DNA of 64,000 nt from Lunularia cruciata (taxonomy: Eukaryota > Streptophyta > Marchantiopsida > Lunulariales > Lunulariaceae), in contig OX419756.1 in NCBI GenBank assembly GCA_948567375.1, forward strand, positions 1,679,001-1,743,000, in the 5' to 3' direction. This document shows positions 1 to 9,965 of this stretch, piece after piece; the first letter of the stretch is position 1, and the number at the start of each line of letters is the position of its first letter. The position numbers and the translations under genes were made by a program. Under the pieces are notes generated by a model. The model did not search any database. It saw only the letters and a list, made by a program, of their open reading frames with translations, and was not told the origin of the DNA.

Positions 1-905
1 CATGAAGTCTCTCACAAATTTCCCAATGAAAGGTTCAAATACCTTGTTCATGAACCGTTGGAATGTGGCTGGAGCATTGCAAAGCCCAAAAGGCATGACC
101 TTGAAAGCGTAAGTTCCCCAAGGTGTGGTGAATGTGGTGAGTTGTTGATGCTCTGGTGCAATCTTGATTTGGTTATATCCACTATAACCATCTCCAAAAC
201 TATACCTCTCATGACCTGCAACCTCCTCCAAGATCTCATCAATGAATGCAATGGGTAGTAGTCCTTCTTGGTAACAACATTGAGCTTCTTGTAATCCACA
301 CATACCCAAAGCTTGCCATTCTTTTTCTTCACAATGACAATTGGGGACACCCATTCTGAATTCTCTACCTCAAAGATAAATCCAGCCTCCTTGAGCTTAT
401 CAATCTCCTCCTTCACAACCAAAGATATTGGTGGGCTAATGCAACATTGTTTTTGGCGGATTGGTCTTGCATGTGACTCCACCTCTATCTTGTGCTCCTC
501 CAAGGTGACTTCCTTCAAATCCTTGTAACTAAAAGCAAACACATGGATGAACTTGCGGAAAATCTCCTCAAATCTCACATTCTCCTCCTTGGTAACATTT
601 GGGCCATACTTGAGGGTAGATAACCTTCTCTCTACCTCCTCAAGTGTCAATGGTGATTTGTCTGGGTCCTTCAAAACCTCTGGCTTAGGTGCAAAATCCA
701 TAGCACACAAAGGATACACATCTGAATCAGATTCTGATTCATCCTCCTCCGTGGAAGTCTTCTCTTCCATGCTTATGTCCACACCTGAAGCTCCTTCTTC
801 AGAATCTGATTCCCAATAATCAGAAGATGGTGTATCTGAATGTGAAGTGTTGGTGGTGTTAGTCATAGGAACTGTGACTCTATGGTTTGATGGCCCAATC
901 CCCAA
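1..905 (-). pseudogene. G1 reverse transcriptase, N-terminal half
   Basis: After an acidic linker comes a typical Ty3/gypsy RT start: HKIEVESHARPIRQKQ, then GFIFEVENSEWVSPIVIVKK and VCVDYKKLNVVTKKDYYPL. A frameshift follows near 220-240. The next RT block continues in another frame to the window edge, ending APATFQRFMNKVFEPF. The YxDD catalytic box would lie just outside the window. This enzyme copies the element's RNA into DNA in cytoplasmic particles. Antisense ORFs across this stretch are shadows. Confidence 0.8.
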
Positions 906-1038
906 GTACCCTTTGTGCTATCAATCAGTTGTGCGTGCTGCTCTCAACCATGGCCTCCCAAGAAGTAAGTCATAGCTTGAATCCTTCAAGACTTGGAAAG
1001 TCATGAGATTTTGAACTCCCATAACTGAAACTACCACT

Positions 1039-2673
1039 TTATCCATCACCCCTACTGGTCAAACTTGTTGCTTGTTTGCCATGCTCACCACAATGTTGAA
1101 GGTCTTGAGGTTTCATACCCAACTTCTTCATCAACCTTTCTGACATGGCATTTACTGCTGATCCTCCATCAACCAATGCATCCTTGATGTTGTGACCATT
1201 CACTCTCACATCAATCTTGGAGGCATATTCACAAGCCTCCCATGGTGCTGGCTTGGCATCCACCACCCCCATTGATATTGGAGCTTTTGCCTTCTTCTTC
1301 TTCTTGCTCCTTGTAGAACTCAAACCACCTCTAAGCTCCTTTCTCAAGGTAGGGTTCAAAGCAATCAATTGACCCACTGTGATGTTAGCCTTGTGACTAC
1401 CAACATCCTCCAACACATTGTAGTTCCATTGTTGCTTTGAAATCAAGAAGTCCTCCATCCCCAACTTCTTCCTTGGAGTCTTTGTTGTTGATGGTGTTGA
1501 GGTGCGAGTGCTCCTAGTAGACATAGGAGTATCCTTGCTTGGAGTGAATCCTTGAGAAGAGTGAACATCCTCTGCAAAACGAGCTCTCTTCTTCTCTTGT
1601 GCCAAAAGCTCCAAATTAAGACCCTTAGAGTTTGAGCACTCTCCCTTCTCATACTTGCTCTCAACCACATCTATGGATGCTATCCCCTTACCTTTGTTGG
1701 GATTAGGAGCCACTTGGGTTTCACTACCTCCCTCTTTCCCTCTATTGGCTCCCTCATAACCCCTTCCTCCATGGTAAGTGGAATTTGGACAATTCCTTTG
1801 GATATGGCCTCTTCCTCCACAACCAAAACAATTTCTATCATTGAAATTGTTGGCTGGTTGGCCTCCTCTATATGGATAGTTTCCATAACTCCTAGGCTCT
1901 CTCCCTATATTCTAATACACCTCTCTCTTCTCCCATAGTTGCACCACATTGATCTTGAGATCCGCAAGTTGTTCTGTGATGGTTTGAAGTGGATCTTTTG
2001 GTGGAGGTGCAAGAATTGGAGCAACCACTACTTGTGGTTCAACCCTTGCCACCAAAGTATCAGAAGTTCCACCATACTTGTAGCCTTGAGGAGGATGCAC
2101 AACCTCCTTCACCACCAAATCACTCTCATCCACTTCAAAACTCTCCTCCATACGAATTGCGATCTTGATAGCTTCAACCTTGGAAGAAGGTTTCTCATAT
2201 CTCACCTTGCTTCTAATTTGTGGTCTCAACCCTCCCACAAAATTCTTGGTGAGCATTGCCCCTATGCCAATCATTGTAGTCTCCACATCATCCCCACCCT
2301 TCCTCAACACTATGCAAAATCTGGACTCTAACTTCTCCACTCTTTCCACATATACTTTCACTTTCTCTCCTTTTCCTTGTTTGAGAAATGTAACCTCACT
2401 TATCAATCTCTCATAACTCTCATCAGGAAGAAAGTTCTCAATGAGTGTTGAAGTCAAAGTCTCCCAAGATTCCTCTTCCCAATCTCTCCTCACTCTCTTT
2501 TGGTATTCTGACTCATACCATGTAAGTGCTGCATCCTCAAAGAAATCTGGTAATAATGAGGCCCACTCATTCTTCCTTCTCTCATTGTTTCCTATGAAAG
2601 CTCTCTTGAAGTCTCTCACAAAGGCCTCCACATCTTCTCCATCCTTGCCAAAGAAAACCGGAAGTTTCCCCAT
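1039..2673 (-). pseudogene. G1 gag-nucleocapsid-protease polyprotein
   Basis: One frame from ATG at 2673 to 1039 with a single TAG (1912-1914). The first 250 residues are a retrotransposon gag domain (MGKLPVFFGKDGEDVEAFV start; helical core with ALTWYESEYQ and VGGLRPQIRSKV). After the stop the frame continues into a zinc knuckle, CFGCGGRGHIQRNC (1789-1830), a basic Ser/Thr-rich linker, and an aspartic protease with active site ALVDGGSAVNAM near 1165. The protease C-terminus (SSYDLLLGRPWL) lies in another frame at about 930-1000, so there is a frameshift near 1090-1120. The TAG could be a C-to-T change of CAG. Gag would package the RNA and protease would cut the polyprotein; this copy can make only gag. 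Confidence 0.8.
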
Positions 2674-2872
2674 CTTAACCTCTCACTATCTTTCTTTCTC
2701 TCAATTTTTTTTTCTTTTTTTTCTCTCACTCTATTGCTAATAGAGTATATACATGACTAACACCATCTGAGAATAATCCACTCTAGGGAACACAAAAGGT
2801 TCAGGTTGCTCCAAGATTTCTATAGCAACATCAAATCCTAGAGTGCATATTAATCTAACCCTCATGGATAGT

Positions 2873-3490
2873 TTATCCATAAGTTGAAAGATTATCTCCA
2901 TCACTAATCTTGAGAACTAGCTGATGAAGGTGGTAGTATTTCTGTAGCTGTACTAAGACTCTCCCAAGATCCTTCACCAAAGTCTCCAAAAGTGCTTTTA
3001 CTCCACTACACTCATGTCCTTTTGGAAGTCCTTCCACTCCACAAACCTCACACAACTCCTTGGTCTTAGATCTTTTCCCTCCTAATCTTGGTGAAGGTCC
3101 AACATGCAAACCCAAGTCAAGTAAGCCTCTCCTTTCCCTCAATCTCTTGCTCTCAAAGGTCAATGGACATGAACTTGCCTTATGTCCCTTCTCTCCACAT
3201 AGAAAGCACTTAGACTCACTCTTTCCTCCAAGTGGTGTAGGTTTTTGGATCCTCTCAACACTCTCTTCAAATTCTATTGTAAACTCTCTTTTCCTCAAAT
3301 CACCTCAAACCCTTGGGGAACCTTGCATAATCTCAATTTCCACTCTTGATGACCCTCCATGTTCCCAAGATAAATCTAAACACTCAAACATGCTTTTTGT
3401 TGATCTCAAACTCCTCACGCATGAGATCTCCACTCTGCAGAATTGACCCTTCCTCACAATGTTACTCAAATCTCCCAAACTGTATGTCAC
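2873..3490 (-). pseudogene. Leader ORF of G1 with CCHC zinc knuckle
   Basis: A reading frame of about 205 codons between the LTR and gag, interrupted by one in-frame TGA at 3305-3307. It contains a canonical retroviral-type zinc knuckle, CFLCGEKGHKASSC (C-x2-C-x4-H-x4-C), and about 50 residues later a second Cys/His cluster (CEVCGVEGLPKGHEC) that does not fit the knuckle spacing. G1 gag has its own knuckle at 1789-1830, so this is an additional nucleic-acid-binding ORF. Plant LTR elements can carry extra ORFs, but upstream of gag is unusual. It could be a captured gag fragment or an accessory protein. I do not recognise the family. Confidence 0.55.
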
Positions 3491-4200
3491 AGTCCTCTGA
3501 AATTTTTCACACTTAATTACAACTCTAGGGCGTCCCTACCTGCGAAATTTCAGATCTTTTCATTGAGCCATTTGGCCTAGACACCTTTCTATTCAACACA
3601 CATATTTCAGATTTGGTCTCAAAACCACCCCCCTCACTTCAAAAACTCGGAACTCCCTGCGCAAGAATGATCTTTCTCTAATTTTTTTGTAGCAACAGGT
3701 AGGATACAATGCACTGAATTTTCTTGGAAATTTTCAAGACAATTCACTTAAAATTGAAGAAATGGTAGCCTCTATACAATTTTCTAGAGAGCATGCAATT
3801 GCGGGAGCACTTTACCCTATCAACTTTCAAAAATTCTAGCCCAGTGCACATAGTTGCTCTCAAAATAATTACAAGTATGCTAACTGAAAGATAACTCAAG
3901 CTATCATGTGTAGAAATTTCAAGTCCAGATCTCAAACTTGAGATTTTGCCCAAAATCACCTTAATCCCCAAAATTTGCAATCCACCTCACACAATCTCTC
4001 CAACTCCTCTCATGTGTACAAGATGTACAAAATCACCTCAAAGACATCATAATGAACTACAGGGTATACAAATAGATCTTGGTTCTCTAACATAAGTTCA
4101 GCCCTCTCCTCTCCTAATGTTCTCTCCAAGTGAGCTCTCATAGCCTCCTTCTGCCTAATGTAGAATTGAACGCGGAACATCATCTTGCCTTCTAGAGAGG

Positions 4201-4217
4201 TCCCGGCAACGGAACCA
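4201..4217 (-). promoter_or_regulatory. Primer-binding site of element G1
   Basis: On the minus strand the 17 bases read TGGTTCCGTTGCCGGGA, close to the TGGCGCCGTTGCCGGGGA site reported for plant Athila/Tat-like elements and assigned to a tRNA-Asp-type primer. It lies just inside the LTR end, as expected for first-strand priming. Two bases differ from that form, so the exact tRNA is uncertain. Confidence 0.7.
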
Positions 4218-4221
4218 AAAA

Positions 4222-4913
4222 TGTGAGCCGGCCTGTCTCTCACTCAGGATGAACCTCTGATGGCTATTATGGTAGCGCACCATGGACTAAGAAGGCAAGG
4301 AACCCAAACTCCATCATACTCCTCCAAGGCTAACACTCCAAGACTCAAGACAGTGCTCACCAGAGAACTCAATGAGAGAGAGATAGTTGCAAATGAAAGG
4401 ATGATGAGTACCTCCTCACCCCTTGTTTATATACTTGTGTAATAGTTACGTACCAAAGTTACTAATTACCGTAGTAACTCAAGTTACTAGACTAAAAGTC
4501 AAGTAAAGTCAAAAAGTAAAAAGGAATATCTATTCACATGGGCATATTCCCCTAAGCATGTGGTCTTATGTTGACCCAACCACTAAGTCAAGGATTCCTT
4601 CACATGGGCTATTCTTGGACTAAAGAAGAATCCAAAACAAAAAGGCTTGCGGGCCTAAGAGTTCTCAACTCTTTCCTCAAAGCCAAACACCTAGGAATAA
4701 TACCAAGTCAACACACTAAAATCCAAAATAGTGGTGCTCATCTTTTCTACTTCCTCTAAAGTAAGGTCCCCTCTATCTTAGCTATGACTAACTTTAGCTA
4801 ACCATGACTAATATAGAACCATCCTTTATCTCTATATAAATAATATCTCTTAAGTACTTGTAATACCAAGCTAAATATCACAATACCACACACATGCACA
4901 AATGGGTGTTACA
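4222..4913 (-). repeat. 5' LTR of element G1 (692 bp)
   Basis: On the minus strand this segment begins TGTAACACCC and ends GGCTCACA, the expected TG...CA LTR ends. A primer-binding site follows four bases inside. A TATA-like stretch lies near 4830-4850. The right boundary is sharp: from 4914 the sequence aligns with another repeat family (about 60400-60560). The partner LTR is outside the window, so the ends are inferred from the terminal motif and the primer site. Confidence 0.8.
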
Positions 4914-5070
4914 GAACAACATTTTCCTGCAAATGCCACTCTTAAATAGTGAAGCAATCAACAGTTCTAACAACTATACCGTTCTACAACAACTGTTCTA
5001 ACTTGCAGATCCGAAATGATAATGCACCTCTTCATATCTGCCCCTTCAAATCTCAAAACTGTTACTTATC
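4914..5070 (-). repeat. Fragment of LTR family E (LTR start, polypurine tract, adjoining internal DNA)
   Basis: About 155 bases align with 60405-60560, which is the LTR edge and polypurine tract of family E copy D. Shared blocks include GCAAATGCCAC, TTAAATAGTGA and CAGATCC. It is cut on the left by the G1 LTR and passes on the right straight into chromovirus gag. The rest of the copy is missing or lies to the left of the window. Confidence 0.75.
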
Positions 5071-5075
5071 ACAAA

Positions 5076-5510
5076 CCAAATTGAAGGTGACCATGCAGGA
5101 GCCACAAAATGTAGAAGAAGTCGTGCAATTGGCTGAGCATTTTGATTCCTTGGTTGCAACAACTTGGTCTCAATCTCGACCTACACAAAGCCTACTAGTA
5201 CACTACGTACGAGTAGAAGAACCGGTACCAATGGAGATTGATGCTATCTAATGAAGACCACTTGGCACAACAAATAGAGAAAGATTATGACAAAATAGAG
5301 GTTGCTTTTATTGTCACCAAGTTGGACATTGCATTGCTGAATGTCCACTTAGGAATGGGTGACCTCGACAAGTTGCCCAGATGGAGTTTGTGGAACAAAA
5401 TGATAAGGGAAACAAAGAATCCCAGTAGGAGATTTTGAGCCGCCTATTGGGAGCTTGATTAATTCCAATGGGATTGAAGCTCAACCTACGCAAGTTTGCT
5501 TTACTTGCAA
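5076..5510 (+). pseudogene. CV1 gag C-terminus and nucleocapsid
   Basis: Encodes the tail of gag (QEPQNVEEVVQLAEHFDSLV, PMEIDAI) and, in a different frame near 5305-5350, a canonical zinc knuckle CFYCHQVGHCIAEC. A stop follows the knuckle (LRNG then TGA). The matching region of CV2 lies on the minus strand at about 28900-29230. Most of gag is lost to the nested insertions to the left. Confidence 0.75.
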
Positions 5511-5529
5511 GGTATGATATCTAATCAGG

Positions 5530-5800
5530 GTTGTAGGATTTTGGTTGATTCTAGAAGTTCAGAGTTGCATGTCTATGCAAGTAGCAAAGGAATTGGGTAT
5601 TCCTATCAAGCTAGTGTTTGGAAGTAGTTTGATGATGGCGGATGGTAGAAAGGGTTCTGTATTCTGCATCTCACATCATGTTACTTTCAAGATTGGGAAG
5701 GAGTATTTGGAGTGTATGAGGTTTGTAGTGGCACCTCTACACTATGATATCATTCTGGGTCTACCTTGGCTTGAACATCATAAGGTTTAATTTGATTGGA
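5530..5800 (+). pseudogene. CV1 aspartic protease
   Basis: Retroviral-type protease remnant. The active-site region reads RILVDSRSSE, so the usual D-S/T-G has Arg in place of Gly. A frameshift follows, then MQVAKELGIPIKLVFG and the C-terminal block APLHYDIILGLPWLEHHKV, with the ILGxPWL motif typical of gypsy proteases. CV2 has the same block at 28494-28724. Inactive here. Confidence 0.75.
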
Positions 5801-5889
5801 CCCGACTATAAATTCAAGTACAACACCAAGGTAGAAGTTTCTGATTAGGTTGTCTGGCACCTCTGAGTAAGACGCCTAAGAATAGTCAG

Positions 5890-6069
5890 TCCCAAGATGG
5901 GAAGTTTGTTGAGAAGGTAGCCATAGAGCGAATCTGGAAGGGAGATGAGTCCCAAGATGGGAAGTTTGCCAAGAAGGCAACCATGGAGCAAGCTTGGAAG
6001 AGAGATGAGTCCGTGGAAGGGAAGTTTGTTAATGAAGCGGCCATAGAGCAAGCTTTGGAGGAAGATAAA
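5890..6069 (+). repeat. Three tandem 60-bp (20-residue) repeats in the protease-RT linker
   Basis: Three head-to-tail units at 5890, 5950 and 6010 encode SQDGKFVEKVAIERIWKGDE, SQDGKFAKKATMEQAWKRDE and SVEGKFVNEAAIEQALEEDK. The pattern (GKF, x-K/E-x-A, E-x, W/L, acidic end) is kept. Related repeats occur in CV2 (about 28210-28400, minus) and CV3 (about 40270-40470, minus), so this is a family trait between protease and RT. The charge pattern suggests amphipathic helices. Confidence 0.8.
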
Positions 6070-6119
6070 CTTGTATTCACGGTGTGGATCAAGCCAATTG
6101 CACAAGAACAATCTGAGGA

Positions 6120-7500
6120 GGGCCAAGAGCCTCATCAAGCAATGGTTGATAGGATAGTTAAGGAGGTTGCATATGTGTTTCCGGATGATCTGCCAAAGGG
6201 ATTACCCTCCGATCGAGGTATGCCCTTCAAGATCAAGTTATTACCAGGAAGTACTCCAGTGAGTAGACCAATCTATTGGCTCTCACCAAAGGAGTTGGAG
6301 GAGTTGCGAACAACACTTACAAAGTTGTTCGAGAAGGATTTCATACAACATAGTACCTCTCCTTGGGGAGCACTGGTACTATTTGTTCCAAGAAGGATGG
6401 AGGACTTTGTTTTTGTATTGATTACCGTAGACTCAATAAGCAAACCATGAAGAATGCATATCCCTTGCCTTGGATTGATGACCTGCTTGATCAACTAAGC
6501 TGGATATTCATAGTGGTTATTGGCAAATTCCTATTGAAGGAGATGACGTGCAAAAGACTGCCTTTCGCACAAGGTATGGACATTTTGAGTGGAGAGTTCT
6601 ACCTTTTGGACTCACTAATGCTCCAACAGTCTTCATGGATCAAATGCATCCAGTGTTGGAGGGACTATTGGATAGGTCCGTGGTGGTGTTCTTAGATGAT
6701 ATCTTAATCTATAGTAAGACAAAGGTAGAACACATGAATCATGTACGAGAAGTCCTAAGACAACTATGATAGTGGAAATTTTACTACAAGAAGTCAAAGT
6801 GTGCTTTTTGGTAGAAGGAGGTTACCTTCTTGGGTCATAAGATCTCATCAAAGGGGATCAAGATAGAAGAAGAGAAGATCAAGGCCATTACTGATTGGCC
6901 TACCCCAAAGGATGCTATTGAAGTACAAGCATTCAATGGATTGGCCAGTTTTTACCAACAGTTCATCCACTATTATGCTCACGTGGTTGCACCATTGACT
7001 GACCTCTTGGGAAAGAACTCAAGCTTCCAGTGGACCACCAAGCATGAAGAAGCATTCCAGAAGTTAAAGCATATGGTGTCTTCAAGACCCATTCTTCAAC
7101 CATATGATCCTCAACTACCTTGTGTGGTTGATTTTGATGCTTCTAACTTTGCAATTGGAGTTGTGTTGCAACAAGAATTTCCAGATGGACTACATCCTAT
7201 TACCTTTGTGTCTCACCGACTAAATACAGCTGAAAAAAATTACTTTGCTTGAGATTGGGACAACTTGCAATGGTATATGCCACCAAGGTATGGAGGCATT
7301 ATCTCTTGGGGAAACAAGTGATCATGCAAACTGATCACAAGCCATTGTTGCAGACCTTACACTTGGAGCACATGAAGAGTCGGCATCATCGATGGGAAGA
7401 GCAACTCCAATTTTTTGACATCAAACTTGAGTACAAACCAGGTCGGTTTCATGTCATCCCTGATGCTCTATCACAACAACCTGATTTAAAGGCTCTTCCT
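6120..7500 (+). pseudogene. CV1 reverse transcriptase and RNase H
   Basis: RT starts near 6150 (PDDLPKGLPSDRG; LLPGSTPVSRPIYW), continues after a frameshift ([19 protein letters not shown]), has a gap around 6500, then [20 protein letters not shown] and the catalytic box [14 protein letters not shown] stop interrupts near 6767. The connection domain (GHKISSKGIKIEEEKIKAI) leads to RNase H with DFDASNFAIGVVLQQ, TDHKPLLQTL and the end motif HVIPDALSQQP. RNase H degrades the RNA strand during cDNA synthesis. At least two frameshifts and two stops disable it. Confidence 0.85.
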
Positions 7501-9005
7501 CTCATCACGGCGACAGTTACAATGGTTTCCATTGACCCTAAGGTCCATAATGAGTTTCAATCAGCTCTACAACAAGATCCCTTCTTCCAAATGGTACACG
7601 GTCGTCTGACAGCATGCGACAAGGAGTACAACACCTTCTCCTTCAAGGAAGGCCTTTTATTCCATGCATACCAGATCTATGTTCCAGCCAAAGGTGATCT
7701 TTGACTTGTGCGCCTTCAAGAAGCCCATGATTTACCAATAGCTGGTCACATGGGAGTGGACAAGACCTTGGGCACCCTCCAACGCCAATGGTGGTGGCCC
7801 AACATGACACGAGATGTTTGAGACTTTGTCTGATCATGTGAGAGTTGCCAATGTAACAAGGCCAACAACTAGAAGCCAAGTAGACTCCTTCAACCACTCG
7901 CCATTCCATCCACTCACTGGGAGCATGTGAGCTTGGATCTAATCACATCCTTGCCAAAGACAAAACAAGGACACACCGCAATCGTGATGTTTGTGGATAA
8001 GTTTAGTAAGCAAATCCACTTGGCACCAACTTGTGATACCGTGGATGCTCCAAACTTAGCGCAAATCTACTTTGACAATGTCTTCAAGCATCATAGGATG
8101 CCATGTGTACTCATCTCCGACCATGATCCTCAATTTACCGGGAAGTTTTGGCAAGCACTCTTCCAGATACTCGGCACCAAGCTTGCTTTGTCCATGGCCT
8201 ATCATCCTCAAACTGATGGACAAACCAAACGTGCAAATCGTACATTGGAGGATATGTTGCGGGCTTTTGTCAATGTCCACCATACAAACTGGGATGAATG
8301 TCTTGTAGTTGCAGAATTTGCCTACAACAATTCCAAATAGGCAAGCACCGGATTTTCTCCTTTTTTTTCTCAATTTTAGCCAAGATCCGCTTGTTCTAGA
8401 TTCTCTTCTTGCTCCTCCTCCCTCTCAGGTTCCTCATACTTCCACATTCTTGACCACTATATCCAATCTCTCCAACAAGCCAAGTCTCACCTCCTTGTTG
8501 CTCAGAATTGCCAAAAACAATATGCGGACCACCATTGTCATGATCTCACCTTTGAAGTTGGTGATAAAGTCATGCTATCCTCTAGTAACCTCCCTCTCCC
8601 ACTTGATACCCAAGTTCGTAAACTTGCCCCTAATTCAATAGGACCCTTTGATATCACCCACATTGTCTCTCCTGTTGCTTATTGACTTGCCTTGCCTTGT
8701 CACATGCGTATCCATCGTGTCTTTCATGTTTTCAAGTTGAAACCCTTTGTTACTAACCCCTCTTCCTTTTCCTCTTGAGTCCAACCTCCCCCTCTTCCTG
8801 TTCCTATGAGGAGTACAAACTTGATCGTATCCTTGCGTATCACCATATTCAACAAGACCGTCGCCAACATACGGAGTACAAGGTCGTTTGGAAAGGGTAT
8901 CTCCTTCATGATGCTACATGGGAACCTCTTTCCCACCTCCAGAATGCACAGACGGCCATCAAGGAATTCAAAGCTTCACTGGTGATGAGGACGTCACCAA
9001 CTAGC
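7500..9005 (+). pseudogene. CV1 integrase with C-terminal chromodomain
   Basis: The zinc-binding start (GHMGVDKTLG, then CESCQCNK) carries several stops. The core has SLDLITSLP (first Asp) and LISDHDPQF (second Asp). The third acidic residue is replaced: QTDGQTKRANRTLEDML has Lys where Glu is expected. After another stop, the integrase C-terminus is frameshifted. A good chromodomain is encoded at about 8805-8970: EEYKLDRILAYHHIQ, EYKVVWKGYLLHDATWEPL. Chromodomains bind methylated histone tails and direct chromoviruses to heterochromatin. A polypurine tract (GCGGGGGAATA) follows at about 9007-9017. Confidence 0.85.
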
Positions 9006-9017
9006 GGCGGGGGAATA

Positions 9018-9440
9018 TGTAACAATATGGAGTTTAGCGACAAAGTTAGTCAGGCTTACAAAGTAGAGAATAAGACAAAATAGCCTAGAATATTTTAGAA
9101 ACATCTAAGAAGCTTCTCGGGAAGCTTCCCAACTAGTTAACTTGCACCCTAAGCAGGTAGCTTCTAGAAGGAAGCTTCTTGAAGCTTCTGACTAGCTTAG
9201 CTTGCACACCAAGTAGGCGGCTTCTAGAAGGAAGCTTCTTGAGAAGCTTTCTAGTTAACTTGGCTTACACTCCAAGGAAGTGGCTCAAGGAAACTTCTTG
9301 AGAAGCTTCAAGGGTCATGTATGCTACCTATAAATACCAAAGCCGAAGCTCATGCTAGGCATTTGGAGTTTTCCCTCATTCAAGTGTCACAATGTGAGTT
9401 TCCATTCTCCTACTTATCTCCTCGGTTTTGGTCTTTTACA
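9018..9440 (+). repeat. 3' LTR of CV1 (423 bp)
   Basis: Begins TGTAACAATATGGAG just after the polypurine tract and ends GGTCTTTTACA. The CV2 LTR at 24823-25245 is also 423 bp and has the same ends, which supports both boundaries. The middle is full of GAAGCTTC units, including a perfect GAAnnTTCnnGAAnnTTC array at 9171-9188. The flank at 9441 is NLR1 coding sequence. Confidence 0.9.
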
Positions 9441-9965
9441 CAGACCCTATGCAAGATACAGTTTTAGAGATAGTAATTACCCATCCCCTTGGATGGGCGG
9501 CGAGTGCAGCAACAGGTCGCAAGGTCTCCAAGTATAGGAGCATGCAGCAAGGTCACCTCTTTGTTCCTCTAGCATTGGAGTTATATGGAGTTATATGGAG
9601 TGATGGACACGACGGTTGACACATTTGGCAGGGAGTGCACGAGAGCTTATCATGCTAGGTGCCACGGGTACCACTCTCACTCTCATACTTCGTAGCATAT
9701 TTTAGACAATGTGTGTCCATGCTATACAAAGTGTAGTGGCTGGTGCAATCCATAGGAGAACAATTACATTTTTGATGTTTCTTCTGAAGCTCCAGTTGTG
9801 TGTAGACTGAACAACTTGCATAGCTCAAATATTTTAGGTGCGGTAGGGCAGATTTCTCGTAGACTCTATTGGGGCTTAGCCCCATTTTAACTTTTTTTGT
9901 CTCTCCCTTGTATGGTTTGATGGGGTCTTCCCATCCTTCATTTTGTCTTCGCAGTCGCATTCTTC
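9441..9965 (+). pseudogene. NLR1 non-LTR element, 3' fragment
   Basis: Aligns with the end of the full-length copy (15115-15635): DPxxDT-type start, PSPWMGGECSNRS, the GHLFVPLALELYG block, and the 3' UTR with CTCCCTTGTATGG and GATGGGGTCTTCCCATCC. It is the right-hand flank of the CV1 insertion; the left half of the target lies beyond the window. Frameshifts and stops are present. Confidence 0.8.

Larger units (their letters stand above)
1..4913 (-). mobile_element. Ty3/gypsy LTR retrotransposon G1 (5' part; 3' end outside window)
   Basis: Read on the minus strand, the order is LTR (4913-4222), primer-binding site, a long leader with a zinc-knuckle ORF, gag, zinc knuckle, aspartic protease, then reverse transcriptase running off the left edge. 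This gene order, with protease before RT, is that of an LTR retrotransposon, and the RT motifs are Ty3/gypsy-like. It sits inside a fragment of another LTR family (4914-5070), which itself sits in a chromovirus, so it is the youngest of three nested layers. The coding region carries only a few stops and frameshifts. RNase H, integrase and the 3' LTR are not in view. Confidence 0.9.
5070..9440 (+). mobile_element. Ty3/gypsy chromovirus CV1 (5' part cut off)
   Basis: Order on the plus strand: end of gag, zinc knuckle, protease, tandem-repeat linker, RT, RNase H, integrase, chromodomain, polypurine tract, 3' LTR (9018-9440). It is the same family as CV2 and CV3, with near-identical motifs throughout. 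The right edge abuts an NLR1 3' piece (9441), so CV1 inserted into a non-LTR element. Several stops and frameshifts make it non-autonomous. Confidence 0.9.

Noticed and set aside
547-819. Plus-strand ORFs opposite the G1 polyprotein
   Set aside because: They are antisense to clear gag, protease and RT motifs and show no domain.
5890-6069. CRISPR-like array
   Set aside because: The repeats are contiguous in-frame protein repeats without spacers, in a plant retrotransposon.
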